Notes: a model not told the origin generated them from the letters alone. Shown: positions 7,447 to 14,626, counted from the first letter of the stretch. The stretch: 20,645 nt of DNA from Candidatus Kerfeldbacteria bacterium (GCA_016207285.1 JACQPW010000045.1:1-20645), one strand, 5' to 3'. Numbers and translations: made by a program.

Positions 7447-8154
7447 ATGCTCCAAAACAAACACTTACCCTATATCATGACTGCCGCCGCCATTCTCGGC
7501 ATGATTTTTTTGGTGATTGCTGGGTTTGCCTTAAATTCAGCGCGTCTCAACACAATCATTTTTGCCACCCAAACCCATGTCGATCCAAGCACGACCAGCA
7601 CCATTCCATATGATGACCCACTGATTACGTATGTGCCAGACGCCAGCCGCAATGCCAACCAAAAAACTAAAGTGTTTGTGTCCAGTCAGGATCCCATCAT
7701 CGGGTCTGGGGATGCCAATGTCTACGTGATTCTCTATGGTAGCTTATTGGATGCAGACATGCAGACGTATCTAGCTGGAGAGTATGGTGACACTGTCACA
7801 GTAGTCTGGAAAGATTATGCAGTCAGCACTGCCGATCGTGAGGCAGCTATGGTGGGCCATTGTGCTAATACGGTGGGTAAGTTCTGGGACTATGCCAAAG
7901 CCCTAAATGGAGTAGCGAGCGATCAAACCGATTATGCCGCGGTGGCCGAACAAGTGGGAGTGAATAGAGTGGAATTGGACATCTGCCTAGCAACCGGCGG
8001 TGTCGGAGCGATTGTAGATCAAAGTACCGGTTTGGCGGTGCCATTAGGCGTTACCACTACTCATAGCGTATTTGTGAATGACGATTTATATAACGATGCC
8101 ATGTCTGTTGAAGAGCTTAAAAACAACGCTGATGCGCTACTGGCCACTTTTTAG
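7447..8154 (+). CDS. Membrane-anchored DsbA/thioredoxin-fold protein lacking the catalytic motif
   Basis: A 235-residue protein with an N-terminal membrane helix (about 9-30), a linker and a DsbA-like (thioredoxin_4) domain at about 85-235. Recognisable landmarks are GSGDANVYVILYGS for the first strand, AAMVGHCANTVGKFWDYAKAL for the helical insert and LGVTTTHSVFVND for the loop and strand before the C-terminal helix. In active relatives a CxxC follows the first strand and a Thr-Pro (cis-Pro) precedes the last one. Here the former position reads Ser-Leu-Leu-Asp and the latter Thr-His. Only two cysteines remain (139 and 180). It is therefore probably not an oxidoreductase. It lies between a propeller and a Cys-rich pilin fusion, so a chaperone or structural role is possible. 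The next gene overlaps its 3' end. Confidence 0.75.
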   Translation: MLQNKHLPYIMTAAAILGMIFLVIAGFALNSARLNTIIFATQTHVDPSTTSTIPYDDPLITYVPDASRNANQKTKVFVSSQDPIIGSGDANVYVILYGSLLDADMQTYLAGEYGDTVTVVWKDYAVSTADREAAMVGHCANTVGKFWDYAKALNGVASDQTDYAAVAEQVGVNRVELDICLATGGVGAIVDQSTGLAVPLGVTTTHSVFVNDDLYNDAMSVEELKNNADALLATF

Positions 8155-9514
8155 TCTTGGCTTACTAGCCGTCATCTTAATCCTACGCCCTGCACCCACC
8201 TGGGCAGCAGCTTCGTGTGGTTCTAGTACCACCACAACGACGACCACTACAACGTCAGCTACCACCAGCACCACCGGAGAAGCCGCCGCCGCGGATTATG
8301 TTCCTGGACCAGAAAGTGCTTATAGTTTAGAACAGCCTTTTGCCGGAGAAGACAGCGTCAAAAACATTGGTGAATATATCCAGCTAGTCTATCGCTTTGC
8401 TTTGGGCATTGTTGGCATTATCGCTGTGGTGCTCATTATGTTTGGCGGTTTACGTTGGATGGCGGCAGCAGGCAATGAATCGATTATTACGGAAGCCAAA
8501 GAAATTGTGACTTCGGCTGTGACTGGTTTAGTCATTGCCCTGTTATCCTATGTCATCCTAGCCTTTATTAACCCACAAACGTTGGATCTGAGCGTATCTG
8601 TATTTAAAATTCCGAAGCCACCGGTGACCTCTTGTCCAAATCCACCTGTACTCGTTCCTGTGAATGATGTCGACGGTCTCGATGGGAATGGTGCAACTGC
8701 TTGCCAAGGTGCTATAACGGCCTTACAGCAAGTAGCTGCCACAATGCGTGCCGATTGTACAACTTGTACCATCCATGTCGGCAGTGCGTATCGTTCACCA
8801 GAATCGCAAGCAGGGATGTATGCTTGTTACCAATCCTGTGTTGATCAGGGATACATTAGTTCTAATGGTTTAACCCATTGCAAAGAGGGTGCTCCGGGTG
8901 GTAGTTGTACCAACTGTGTCAAAACAGCAGCGCCATGTGACAGTAATCACACCAAAGGGCTGGCCTTTGACCTCTATTTTGACGGCTATTCCTTGGGAGA
9001 GGCACCAGCCAAGTATGCCGGAGTGCAGTCGAAAAATAATGGAGGACTAGGCGGAACGGTTAATTATAACCAAACCTGTTCAGGTAGTTGTGATGCAGGC
9101 TTATTTGCAGCCCAAAAGCAATTGTATAATATTATGACGAGTGGAGACTTCACAAATTATAGTGCCGAGTGGTGGCATTTTGATTATACAGGTAAGTGTG
9201 GTGTAGCGGAGACAGCCTGTTTGACCGGCACTACTGCTGCCGATGGTACCAAAACTTCCGCAGAAGGCTATTGCCAGGCAGTGAGTGGTAGCGACAAGTT
9301 CTACCATTATGCCATCTGTAATGCTGGTACCCCCGCTACCTGTGGCACCTGGGGTGACCTTACCTGGTACTACGTTGTGCCTGGTAGCTGTACTAGTGCC
9401 GGAGAGATCACTCGCTGGTATACATTTGACGATGATGATTTGGCGTCGAGTGACGCATCGCTAGGTATCTATACTGAGCTACCATTTTGCAACACCAGCG
9501 GCGCTGCTAGCTAA
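8132..9514 (+). CDS. VirB2-like pilin module fused to M15 (VanY-type) peptidoglycan peptidase
   Basis: I chose the ATG at 8132 (460 residues) because it opens directly with a signal peptide (MRYWPLFSLGLLAVILIL, probable cut after TWA). An ATG at 8078 would add 18 residues. A Thr-rich linker (about 33-48) leads to a VirB2-like two-helix module (87-148), then a domain at about 185-360 with the M15 D-Ala-D-Ala carboxypeptidase motifs: SAYRSPESQ (218-226), SNHTKGLAFD (His273, Asp280 as zinc ligands) and EWWHFDY (Glu346 catalytic, His349 zinc ligand). A Cys-rich tail of about 100 residues follows. All metal and catalytic residues are present, so it should cut peptide cross-links or stem peptides in cell walls. 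It overlaps the DsbA-fold gene by 23 bases, indicating coupled expression, and ends directly against recG. Confidence 0.88.
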   Translation: MRYWPLFSLGLLAVILILRPAPTWAAASCGSSTTTTTTTTTSATTSTTGEAAAADYVPGPESAYSLEQPFAGEDSVKNIGEYIQLVYRFALGIVGIIAVVLIMFGGLRWMAAAGNESIITEAKEIVTSAVTGLVIALLSYVILAFINPQTLDLSVSVFKIPKPPVTSCPNPPVLVPVNDVDGLDGNGATACQGAITALQQVAATMRADCTTCTIHVGSAYRSPESQAGMYACYQSCVDQGYISSNGLTHCKEGAPGGSCTNCVKTAAPCDSNHTKGLAFDLYFDGYSLGEAPAKYAGVQSKNNGGLGGTVNYNQTCSGSCDAGLFAAQKQLYNIMTSGDFTNYSAEWWHFDYTGKCGVAETACLTGTTAADGTKTSAEGYCQAVSGSDKFYHYAICNAGTPATCGTWGDLTWYYVVPGSCTSAGEITRWYTFDDDDLASSDASLGIYTELPFCNTSGAAS

Positions 9515-11506
9515 TTATTCTAAATGCACCTGCGCTAACGCCGTCTGGACACGCTGTTGGATAACTGGATACGTAGACAGATCAGGAAATAAACTCTGGG
9601 CAGCTTGTTGCGCCAGCGTGATCAGTTTGTGATCAGATAACTTGGCTATTTTGAAGCTATTCAAAAAGCCGGACTGTTCCCGCCCATAGACATCACCAGG
9701 CCCACGGCGTTGCAGATCATACTCGGCCAAGGTAAAGCCACTACTGGTCTGAGCAAAAAACTGTAAGCGTTTAATAACCCCAGCTTGTGAGCTGTTGGTG
9801 CAGGCATAACAGTAAGAGGCTTTATCGGCTCGCCCCACTCGGCCACGTAACTGGTGTAATTGGGCTAGGCCAAAGACTTCAGCATTTTCAATCACCATCA
9901 CAGTAGCGTTGGGCACATCCACCCCAACTTCAATGACGGTGGTGCTAATAAGCAGGTCAAGGGTACCGGCGTGGAATTGATCCATCAAGCTGTGTTTGGT
10001 TTTGGCTGGCAACTGGCCATGTAGCACCGCCATCTTAATGTTGGGGAATTGTTTTTCTAACCGTACCCGTTCGCGTTCGACAGAAGTCTTTTCTGAACCC
10101 TCTTCATCTTCAATCCGTGGAGCGACCACATACACTTGGTCGCCCGCCGCTATCCGCTCGGCGATATGGCGATACATCGCTGGACGCTCATCTTCCGTAA
10201 CCACGGTAGTGGTAATGGGTTGGCGGTTGTTGGGCAGTTCATCAATAATGCTTAAAGCTAAATCACCATAGGCAGTCAGGGCTAAGGTGCGCGGAATCGG
10301 TGTGGCGGTCATCGACAATAAATGTGGAGTAACGCCTAAACCAGACTTTTGCTTGAGTAATTGGCGTTGGGCTACACCAAAGCGGTGTTGTTCATCAATC
10401 ACCGCTAACGCCAATTTTGGAAACTGGATGATTTCTGTGAGGAGGGCTTGCGTGCCAACTACCACTGGTGCTGTCGTGGCTTCTTTATGATGGGCGGTCA
10501 TAATACCCACCTTGATCCCGAGAGGCTTTAAGAGTGCTGTTAGTTTATGCCAATGTTGGCGCGCTAGCACTTCGGTTGGAGCCATGATCACTGCTTCATA
10601 ACCTTGCTTGGCCACCGCATACACAGCCATAGCGGCTACTACTGTTTTACCGGCTCCCACATCACCTTCCAGTAGGCGATTCATCGGTTGGCTGAGAGCT
10701 AAATCTTTCATCATTTCCCAAGCTGCTTGGCGCTGGCCATTGGTGAGGGTAAAGGGCAATTGTTGAGTAAACTGTTGCAAGGCAGCTTCATCAATTGGTA
10801 TAGCAACAGCGGTTTCATGGGCCAGACTTTGTTTTAATACCAGTGAGACTAGCTGTACTAGTAATACTTCATCGAATCCGAGACGGAACTTGGCTTGCTC
10901 AATCGTGTCATCTGATGCTGGAAAGTGGATGGATCGAATAGCTTCACCATATGGTAATAATTGGCGCTCATCCAATAACGGTTGTGGTAGCCATTCCGGT
11001 ACTGTTTTAGTTAAGGCCTGGCTCATAAAATACCGTAGTTGCTTTTGGGTGAGGCCATAGGTCGTAGGATAGTGGGGCACGATTCTGGCGGTATGTACCG
11101 TTTCGGCTTTAGCCCGTTCAAACACAGGGTTAACCAGCTGTTTACCGTATTTGGTCTGTTTAATTTTTCCCGATAACATAATTACCATGCCCACTGTCAA
11201 CTGTTCGGCAATATAGTTTTGATTGAACCACACTACCTTGAGCGTGCCACTATCATCAGCTACGGTAGCGTCCACTAAACTAAACCGGCGCCGTTGCCAA
11301 CTGTTACGGCTAGTCATTTTTTTGATCTGTACTTTTAGACTGATCGCAGTATCTAATGGTGCTTCTGCAATCGGTACTACTTGTGAATAGTCTTCATACC
11401 GGCTGGGGTAATGCTGCAATAGGTCGGTCACGCTGTAGATACCCAGCTGGTGCAAGCGTTTCAGCGCAGTTGGTCCAATACCATGTAACTCAGCAAGGTC
11501 ATTCAT
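9515..11506 (-). CDS. recG: ATP-dependent DNA helicase RecG
   Basis: A 663-residue protein, slightly shorter than the usual 680-700. The N-terminal wedge/OB domain (about 1-150) includes the RYEDYS motif typical of RecG. The helicase core has LEGDVGAGKT (Walker A, near residue 280), MAPTEVLARQH, VIDEQHRFGVAQR (DEQH box, about 370), SMTATPIPRT and the C-terminal LHQLRGRVGRADK and EYDLQRRGPGDVYG segments. RecG reverses stalled replication forks and remodels branched DNA in the cytoplasm. The start ATG overlaps the upstream gene's TGA by 8 bases (ATGAATGA), so translation is probably coupled. Its stop codon touches that of the converging peptidase gene, leaving no room for a terminator between them. 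Confidence 0.97.
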   Translation of the reverse strand: MNDLAELHGIGPTALKRLHQLGIYSVTDLLQHYPSRYEDYSQVVPIAEAPLDTAISLKVQIKKMTSRNSWQRRRFSLVDATVADDSGTLKVVWFNQNYIAEQLTVGMVIMLSGKIKQTKYGKQLVNPVFERAKAETVHTARIVPHYPTTYGLTQKQLRYFMSQALTKTVPEWLPQPLLDERQLLPYGEAIRSIHFPASDDTIEQAKFRLGFDEVLLVQLVSLVLKQSLAHETAVAIPIDEAALQQFTQQLPFTLTNGQRQAAWEMMKDLALSQPMNRLLEGDVGAGKTVVAAMAVYAVAKQGYEAVIMAPTEVLARQHWHKLTALLKPLGIKVGIMTAHHKEATTAPVVVGTQALLTEIIQFPKLALAVIDEQHRFGVAQRQLLKQKSGLGVTPHLLSMTATPIPRTLALTAYGDLALSIIDELPNNRQPITTTVVTEDERPAMYRHIAERIAAGDQVYVVAPRIEDEEGSEKTSVERERVRLEKQFPNIKMAVLHGQLPAKTKHSLMDQFHAGTLDLLISTTVIEVGVDVPNATVMVIENAEVFGLAQLHQLRGRVGRADKASYCYACTNSSQAGVIKRLQFFAQTSSGFTLAEYDLQRRGPGDVYGREQSGFLNSFKIAKLSDHKLITLAQQAAQSLFPDLSTYPVIQQRVQTALAQVHLE

Positions 11507-12860
11507 CCGCGCTTTGTCTATGAAGAGCTAATTGTTGTCGTACCTTAGCTAGACTGCGTGGGCCAGCTTTAGGGCGTTGGCGAGCCAAGTGACTAATTTT
11601 TTTCATCAGTTCATTATGTGCAGCCAAGGCTTTTGTTAAGCGTTGCATATCCTTAAAATTATCGTAGCCCATCAGTAGTATACCAACAGTATATTCTGGA
11701 AACACAACATTAAGGCCCGGTATTAATCCAGCAATAAAAGCGATGATCGCTTTGCCGAGAAATTTTTTAATCAGCCAGCGGCGAAAATAAGTACCCTCAC
11801 TCAGTAAAACGGCTGTGAGTAGTCCGCCAATAAAAATACTTAACACGTCACCGGTAATACCGGGATCAAAGTACAATAAGGCTAACGGTTCGATGATATC
11901 TTTAGTGAGTGCCAACGCTAAACAAATAATAAAAGAACCAAAGCCGCCATTTTTAATATTATTTTTCAGCTTATTACCAACCTTAGCGCCTTCATTGGCA
12001 ATGATGTTTAATCCACGCTGATGGGCATCTTCACCCTGTCCGCTCATATTGGCTTGGCCGGATTGCGCGCGACGGTTTTTTTCACGTTGTAAGGCACTAG
12101 CTACGGATTGTTCACGGTACTGATCAACCGTTTGGTCAGGCACGGGCCCCTCTTCAACCGGAGCTTCTGGCTGTCCAATCGCACCTTCCTCTGGAGCAGC
12201 CGAACTGGTACCAGTAGCATCCGCCGCAGCGGGAGCTCCCACCACCGAAGTAGTTCCGGCACCAGTAGATTGGTCTTCACTGACCGTCGAGCTAGGCTGG
12301 CCTCTGCGCCCACGTCTCCGCGTGCCGCTCGGTTTACCGCCGCCTGGTTGGCTTGGCTGTTGTGGTTTGGTGGAAGGCATGCCACTAGGAGCGGACCCAC
12401 CGGGTCCAGCCGTCATGGCTTCGCTACCTGGTTCTGTCATCGTCGCCGGGGCTGTTTGTTCTGGTTCAAATTGTGCGGTTGGGGTACCGGCCGTTGCGTC
12501 GGTTTCTTCTGGTGCTTCACTCATGCCAGATAATACTTCTGGTGATAGTGTTCTGGCAGCAGCTTTAGCTTGTGGTGTAGTCTGGTTCTGCGGTAATGCC
12601 AGTTCAGCAATGGCCGCCAGCGAAGCATCTTGAAAAGTTTGCTTCAGCTGTTCACTCAATTGAGCACTGAGTTGTGCCAAGGCAGCGGCCGTAAACGCCT
12701 CGATTGGCCGACTGATCATTGTTTCTAACTGGGGCAACAGTTTTTGCGCTAGTTGGTCTTGAAGTTGTTGCTTTAATTCTGGTACAACAGGCAAACCGGC
12801 CGCATCCAAGGCTGCGGTCGTTAAGGTGTTTAAACTACTGCGGTTCAGCCCAGCAGTCAT
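11499..12860 (-). CDS. Unknown protein: helical N-terminus, low-complexity middle, three-helix membrane C-terminus
   Basis: A 453-residue protein of unrecognised family. Residues 1-100 are helical and Leu/Gln/Ala-rich, without a signal peptide. Residues about 110-245 are disordered, rich in Pro, Gly, Ala, Ser and Thr, with a basic RRRGRRG patch near 188-195. Residues about 300-400 hold three hydrophobic helices (around FIICLALALTK, VLSIFIGGLLTAVLL and AIIAFIAGLIPGLNVVFPEYT). A basic tail follows. The basic patch and soluble parts suggest most of it faces the cytoplasm and could bind nucleic acid or lipid, which is inference. It overlaps the 116-aa gene by 4 bases (ATGA) and recG by 8, so all three are co-translated. 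Its composition would also suit a membrane component of the neighbouring secretion locus; nothing in the sequence proves that. Confidence 0.82.
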   Translation of the reverse strand: MTAGLNRSSLNTLTTAALDAAGLPVVPELKQQLQDQLAQKLLPQLETMISRPIEAFTAAALAQLSAQLSEQLKQTFQDASLAAIAELALPQNQTTPQAKAAARTLSPEVLSGMSEAPEETDATAGTPTAQFEPEQTAPATMTEPGSEAMTAGPGGSAPSGMPSTKPQQPSQPGGGKPSGTRRRGRRGQPSSTVSEDQSTGAGTTSVVGAPAAADATGTSSAAPEEGAIGQPEAPVEEGPVPDQTVDQYREQSVASALQREKNRRAQSGQANMSGQGEDAHQRGLNIIANEGAKVGNKLKNNIKNGGFGSFIICLALALTKDIIEPLALLYFDPGITGDVLSIFIGGLLTAVLLSEGTYFRRWLIKKFLGKAIIAFIAGLIPGLNVVFPEYTVGILLMGYDNFKDMQRLTKALAAHNELMKKISHLARQRPKAGPRSLAKVRQQLALHRQSADE

Positions 12861-13207
12861 AAACGCAACCAGCTAGTGATTTTCTGAATCGTTGCAGCCG
12901 TTTGCTCAAAAACAGCATCAATCTTTGGTTGTCGTTCGACAGCAGTCAGCTTGTCTGATAATTGAATAGCGCGCGCTTGCACGTAGGCTGTGCGCATTAA
13001 GGCTTTCATGACAGTCTCTAAGTATACCCGTCTGGCCGACTCGTTTTCCAGTCTAATAATGATGGGCAGAGTGCTTAGTAAGTGTTCCAGTTCAGCATTG
13101 TAACGCTCAGCCAAGGAAGTCCGTCCAGACCACCGTGGTTGTGGGTCAGCGGCAGTGGCGTCAGGGGTTTGTTTGGCTACCTGTAGGTCATATTGCCAGT
13201 TTTCCAT
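12857..13207 (-). CDS. Small helical protein of unknown function, first gene of the recG operon
   Basis: A 116-residue soluble protein. After a polar start (1-30) it is almost all predicted helix, with a Leu/Arg/Ala pattern from about 33 to 113 (AERYNAELEHLLSTLPIIIRL, VYLETVMKALMRTAYVQARAI). There are no cysteines, membrane helices or motifs that I recognise. Its stop overlaps the ATG of the 453-aa gene by 4 bases, so the two products are probably made together and may interact. The start is supported by a perfect TATAAT box 7 bases upstream, which fixes the first ATG. Confidence 0.8.
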   Translation of the reverse strand: MENWQYDLQVAKQTPDATAADPQPRWSGRTSLAERYNAELEHLLSTLPIIIRLENESARRVYLETVMKALMRTAYVQARAIQLSDKLTAVERQPKIDAVFEQTAATIQKITSWLRL

Positions 13208-13214
13208 CAGAAAA

Positions 13215-13223
13215 ATTATACCA
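13215..13223 (-). promoter_or_regulatory. Extended -10 promoter (TGGTATAAT), leaderless start at 13207
   Basis: On the - strand TGG precedes a consensus TATAAT (complement of 13215-13220). The ATG at 13207 follows after 7 bases, so the operon message is probably leaderless. No strong -35 box is visible. It is divergent to the promoter at 13239-13247. Confidence 0.7.
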
Positions 13224-13238
13224 TTTTTTACCCAAATT

Positions 13239-13247
13239 TGCTATACT
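13239..13247 (+). promoter_or_regulatory. Extended -10 promoter (TGCTATACT) for the Fn3-domain gene
   Basis: TGC plus TATACT (13242-13247). Transcription should begin near 13254, giving a leader of about 29 bases that contains TAAGGA at 13265-13270, matching the start of the Shine-Dalgarno consensus and ending 12 bases before the ATG at 13283. Unlike its neighbours, this gene therefore looks led and ribosome-binding-site dependent. Confidence 0.6.
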
Positions 13248-13282
13248 ATTCGTATATTATTTATTAAGGATATTCAGCTTAT

Positions 13283-14329
13283 ATGTTCAAATACTTTGCT
13301 AGTAGTTTACTTGGACTGACTATGTTGATGGTACCGTTCATCAGCCAAGCAACCGATGATGCTCGGGTTACTTCCATTACCATGACTAGTCAATCTGATA
13401 CTACTCCGGCGGCAGCCGCTACCTATGAGTTAACTCTGGTGACATCCGCTACGATTACCTCCAATGAAGTAGTGAACTTTGTAGTCAACGATGGACTATC
13501 AGTAGACCAAACGTTTGATTTTACCAACACGACCTTTACTAGTAGCACTATCAGTGGTACCGGTAGTGCTGTAGCCTATAGTTTTTTCTATTCTATTACG
13601 CTCAGTAGTGATTTGGCCGCTGGTACCCATACCATCACCTTGACTGATGTCATGAATGGTCCTTCAGACGGCAGCGATTTCTATTGGGGAGCAAATAGTG
13701 TCGCGCTTGCCCCAAATGTTGCCGTAACGCCTGATCAGACCCCGTTTGCCCTAGGCACAGTGAGTGGTGAACCAACCCTCATCGTATTTGGTGGTAACAT
13801 TGCTGTGAGTTGGGCAGCCCGTGAAGATGCCGAAACGTATGGCGTTATTATTTCTGAGGATGAGAATAACAACGATGAAGAAGTGATTGAGGTTGGTGAA
13901 GGTCTGAACTATCTGTTGAGTGATTTAGATCCCGAAACAACTTACTATATTGATGTGGTTGCATATGATAGCGACGGTGTCCAGTTCCCGGTCGCTTACT
14001 TAGAAGGCTCTACGACCACAGAAAAATCAATTAAGAACACTAGATATTCTAAGCCCACAGTCCCAAAGAGTAAAATTAAATCCACGGCGGCTACAGTGAA
14101 GTGGACGGTTGGCGATGACGTAGATTATATTGATAGTTTTTCTGTGCGTCTCAAAAAAGGTAAAAAAACGGTTGCTACCTATAACGGCATACCGTCCGAT
14201 AAATTGCAGAAAAAATTGAAAGATTTGAAGATTGAATCTACCTATACGGTGCAAGTTCGAGCCACTTACAGTACTGATGAAACCACCAAGTGGAGTAAGG
14301 CGATCAGCTTTAAAACTAAATCAGAGTGA
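13283..14329 (+). CDS. Secreted Ig-like / fibronectin type III protein
   Basis: A 348-residue protein. It has a signal peptide (about 1-23, hydrophobic SSLLGLTMLMVPFI, cut near SQA), then a beta-rich Thr/Ser domain (about 24-145). Two fibronectin III-like domains follow, at about 155-240 (NIAVSWAAREDAETYGVII, then YLLSDLDPETTYYIDVVAYD) and about 250-345 (AATVKWTVGDDVDYIDSFSVRL, then LKIESTYTVQVRATYS). The LxPxTTYxxxVxAY pattern is the Fn3 hallmark. There is no membrane anchor or sorting signal at the C-terminus, so it is either released or held by other surface proteins. Such domains usually mediate adhesion or protein contact, here possibly with a host or partner cell. It is transcribed alone, divergently from the recG operon. 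Confidence 0.8.
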   Translation: MFKYFASSLLGLTMLMVPFISQATDDARVTSITMTSQSDTTPAAAATYELTLVTSATITSNEVVNFVVNDGLSVDQTFDFTNTTFTSSTISGTGSAVAYSFFYSITLSSDLAAGTHTITLTDVMNGPSDGSDFYWGANSVALAPNVAVTPDQTPFALGTVSGEPTLIVFGGNIAVSWAAREDAETYGVIISEDENNNDEEVIEVGEGLNYLLSDLDPETTYYIDVVAYDSDGVQFPVAYLEGSTTTEKSIKNTRYSKPTVPKSKIKSTAATVKWTVGDDVDYIDSFSVRLKKGKKTVATYNGIPSDKLQKKLKDLKIESTYTVQVRATYSTDETTKWSKAISFKTKSE

Positions 14330-14378
14330 TCAGCGGACTTGTCCGCCGAAGTACTGCGTCTAGCAGGACGTAGGCGGA
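14330..14378. repeat. Palindromic element abutting the 3' end of tRNA-Ser(TGA)
   Basis: A GCGGAC-TT-GTCCGC hairpin (14333-14346) is followed by a longer structure: TCCGCC (14342-14347) can pair with GGCGGA (14373-14378), enclosing a second stem CTGCGTC / GACGTAG with one G-T pair. The right arm overlaps the last bases of the tRNA gene, which ends in GCCT rather than GCCA. The TCCGCC...GGCGGA design looks like a dispersed palindrome, and lacks the T run of a classic terminator. Confidence 0.5.
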
Positions 14379-14461
14379 GAGGGCGAGATTCGAACTCGCG
14401 GTACCCGTAAAGGCACTGCAGTTTTCAAGACTGCTGCATTCAACCGCTCTGCCACCTCTCC
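14375..14461 (-). tRNA. tRNA-Ser (anticodon TGA)
   Basis: An 87-base class II tRNA. The acceptor stem GGAGAGG/CCTCTCC is perfect, the anticodon stem is GCAGT/ACTGC around loop CTTGAAA (anticodon TGA), a long variable arm follows, and the T arm is GCGAG-TTCGAAT-CTCGC. The discriminator is G. The next bases are CCT, so CCA is not encoded and must be added by the CCA-adding enzyme. It reads UCN serine codons. It lies 24 bases downstream of the other serine tRNA and is probably on the same transcript. Confidence 0.95.
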
Positions 14462-14485
14462 AATATATGTATAGAATGAACAACT

Positions 14486-14576
14486 TGGCGGAGAGGGCGA
14501 GATTCGAACTCGCGAGAGGCTATAAACCCCTACCTCGTTAGCAGTGAGGCGCTTTCGACCACTCAGCCACCTCTCC
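14486..14576 (-). tRNA. tRNA-Ser (anticodon GCT)
   Basis: A class II tRNA with acceptor stem GGAGAGG/CCTCTCC, anticodon loop CTGCTAA (anticodon GCT, reads AGC/AGU), a long variable arm and the same T arm as the other tRNA-Ser. The base pair closing the anticodon loop is A-C, a mismatch. The discriminator G is followed by CCA, so this gene encodes its 3' end, unlike the other two tRNAs here. The body ends at 14489 without CCA. It is first in the pair and served by the promoter at 14598-14626. Confidence 0.95.
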
Positions 14577-14597
14577 CCACGATAAACTTGTTAAGCT

Positions 14598-14626
14598 ACT
14601 ATAGTGAAATAGACGCTTTTTCGCAA
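14598..14626 (-). promoter_or_regulatory. Promoter for the tRNA-Ser pair
   Basis: On the - strand TTGCGA (complement of 14621-14626), a 17-base spacer, then TATAGT (complement of 14598-14603), 21 bases before the tRNA-Ser(GCT) gene. It overlaps the divergent promoter at 14610-14638, so the two may compete for polymerase. Confidence 0.6.

Noticed and set aside
8210..8220. Lipoprotein signal (Cys29 after the signal peptide of the peptidase fusion).
   Set aside because: The residues before the Cys are Ala-Ala-Ser, lacking the usual Leu/Val/Ile at -3; a normal signal-peptidase cut after TWA fits better.
8228..8275. Thr-codon repeat as a phase-variable microsatellite.
   Set aside because: The Thr codons vary (acc, aca, acg, act), so there is no uniform short tandem repeat prone to slippage.
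12108..12633. Open frames on the + strand opposite the low-complexity part of the 453-aa gene.
   Set aside because: The composition mirrors the Pro/Gly/Ser-rich codons of the real gene; no start signal or family resemblance was seen.
14373..14514. A 28-base direct repeat (14373-14400 and 14487-14514) that could look like an attachment-site pair.
   Set aside because: It is simply the shared acceptor and T-arm sequence of the two tRNA-Ser genes.
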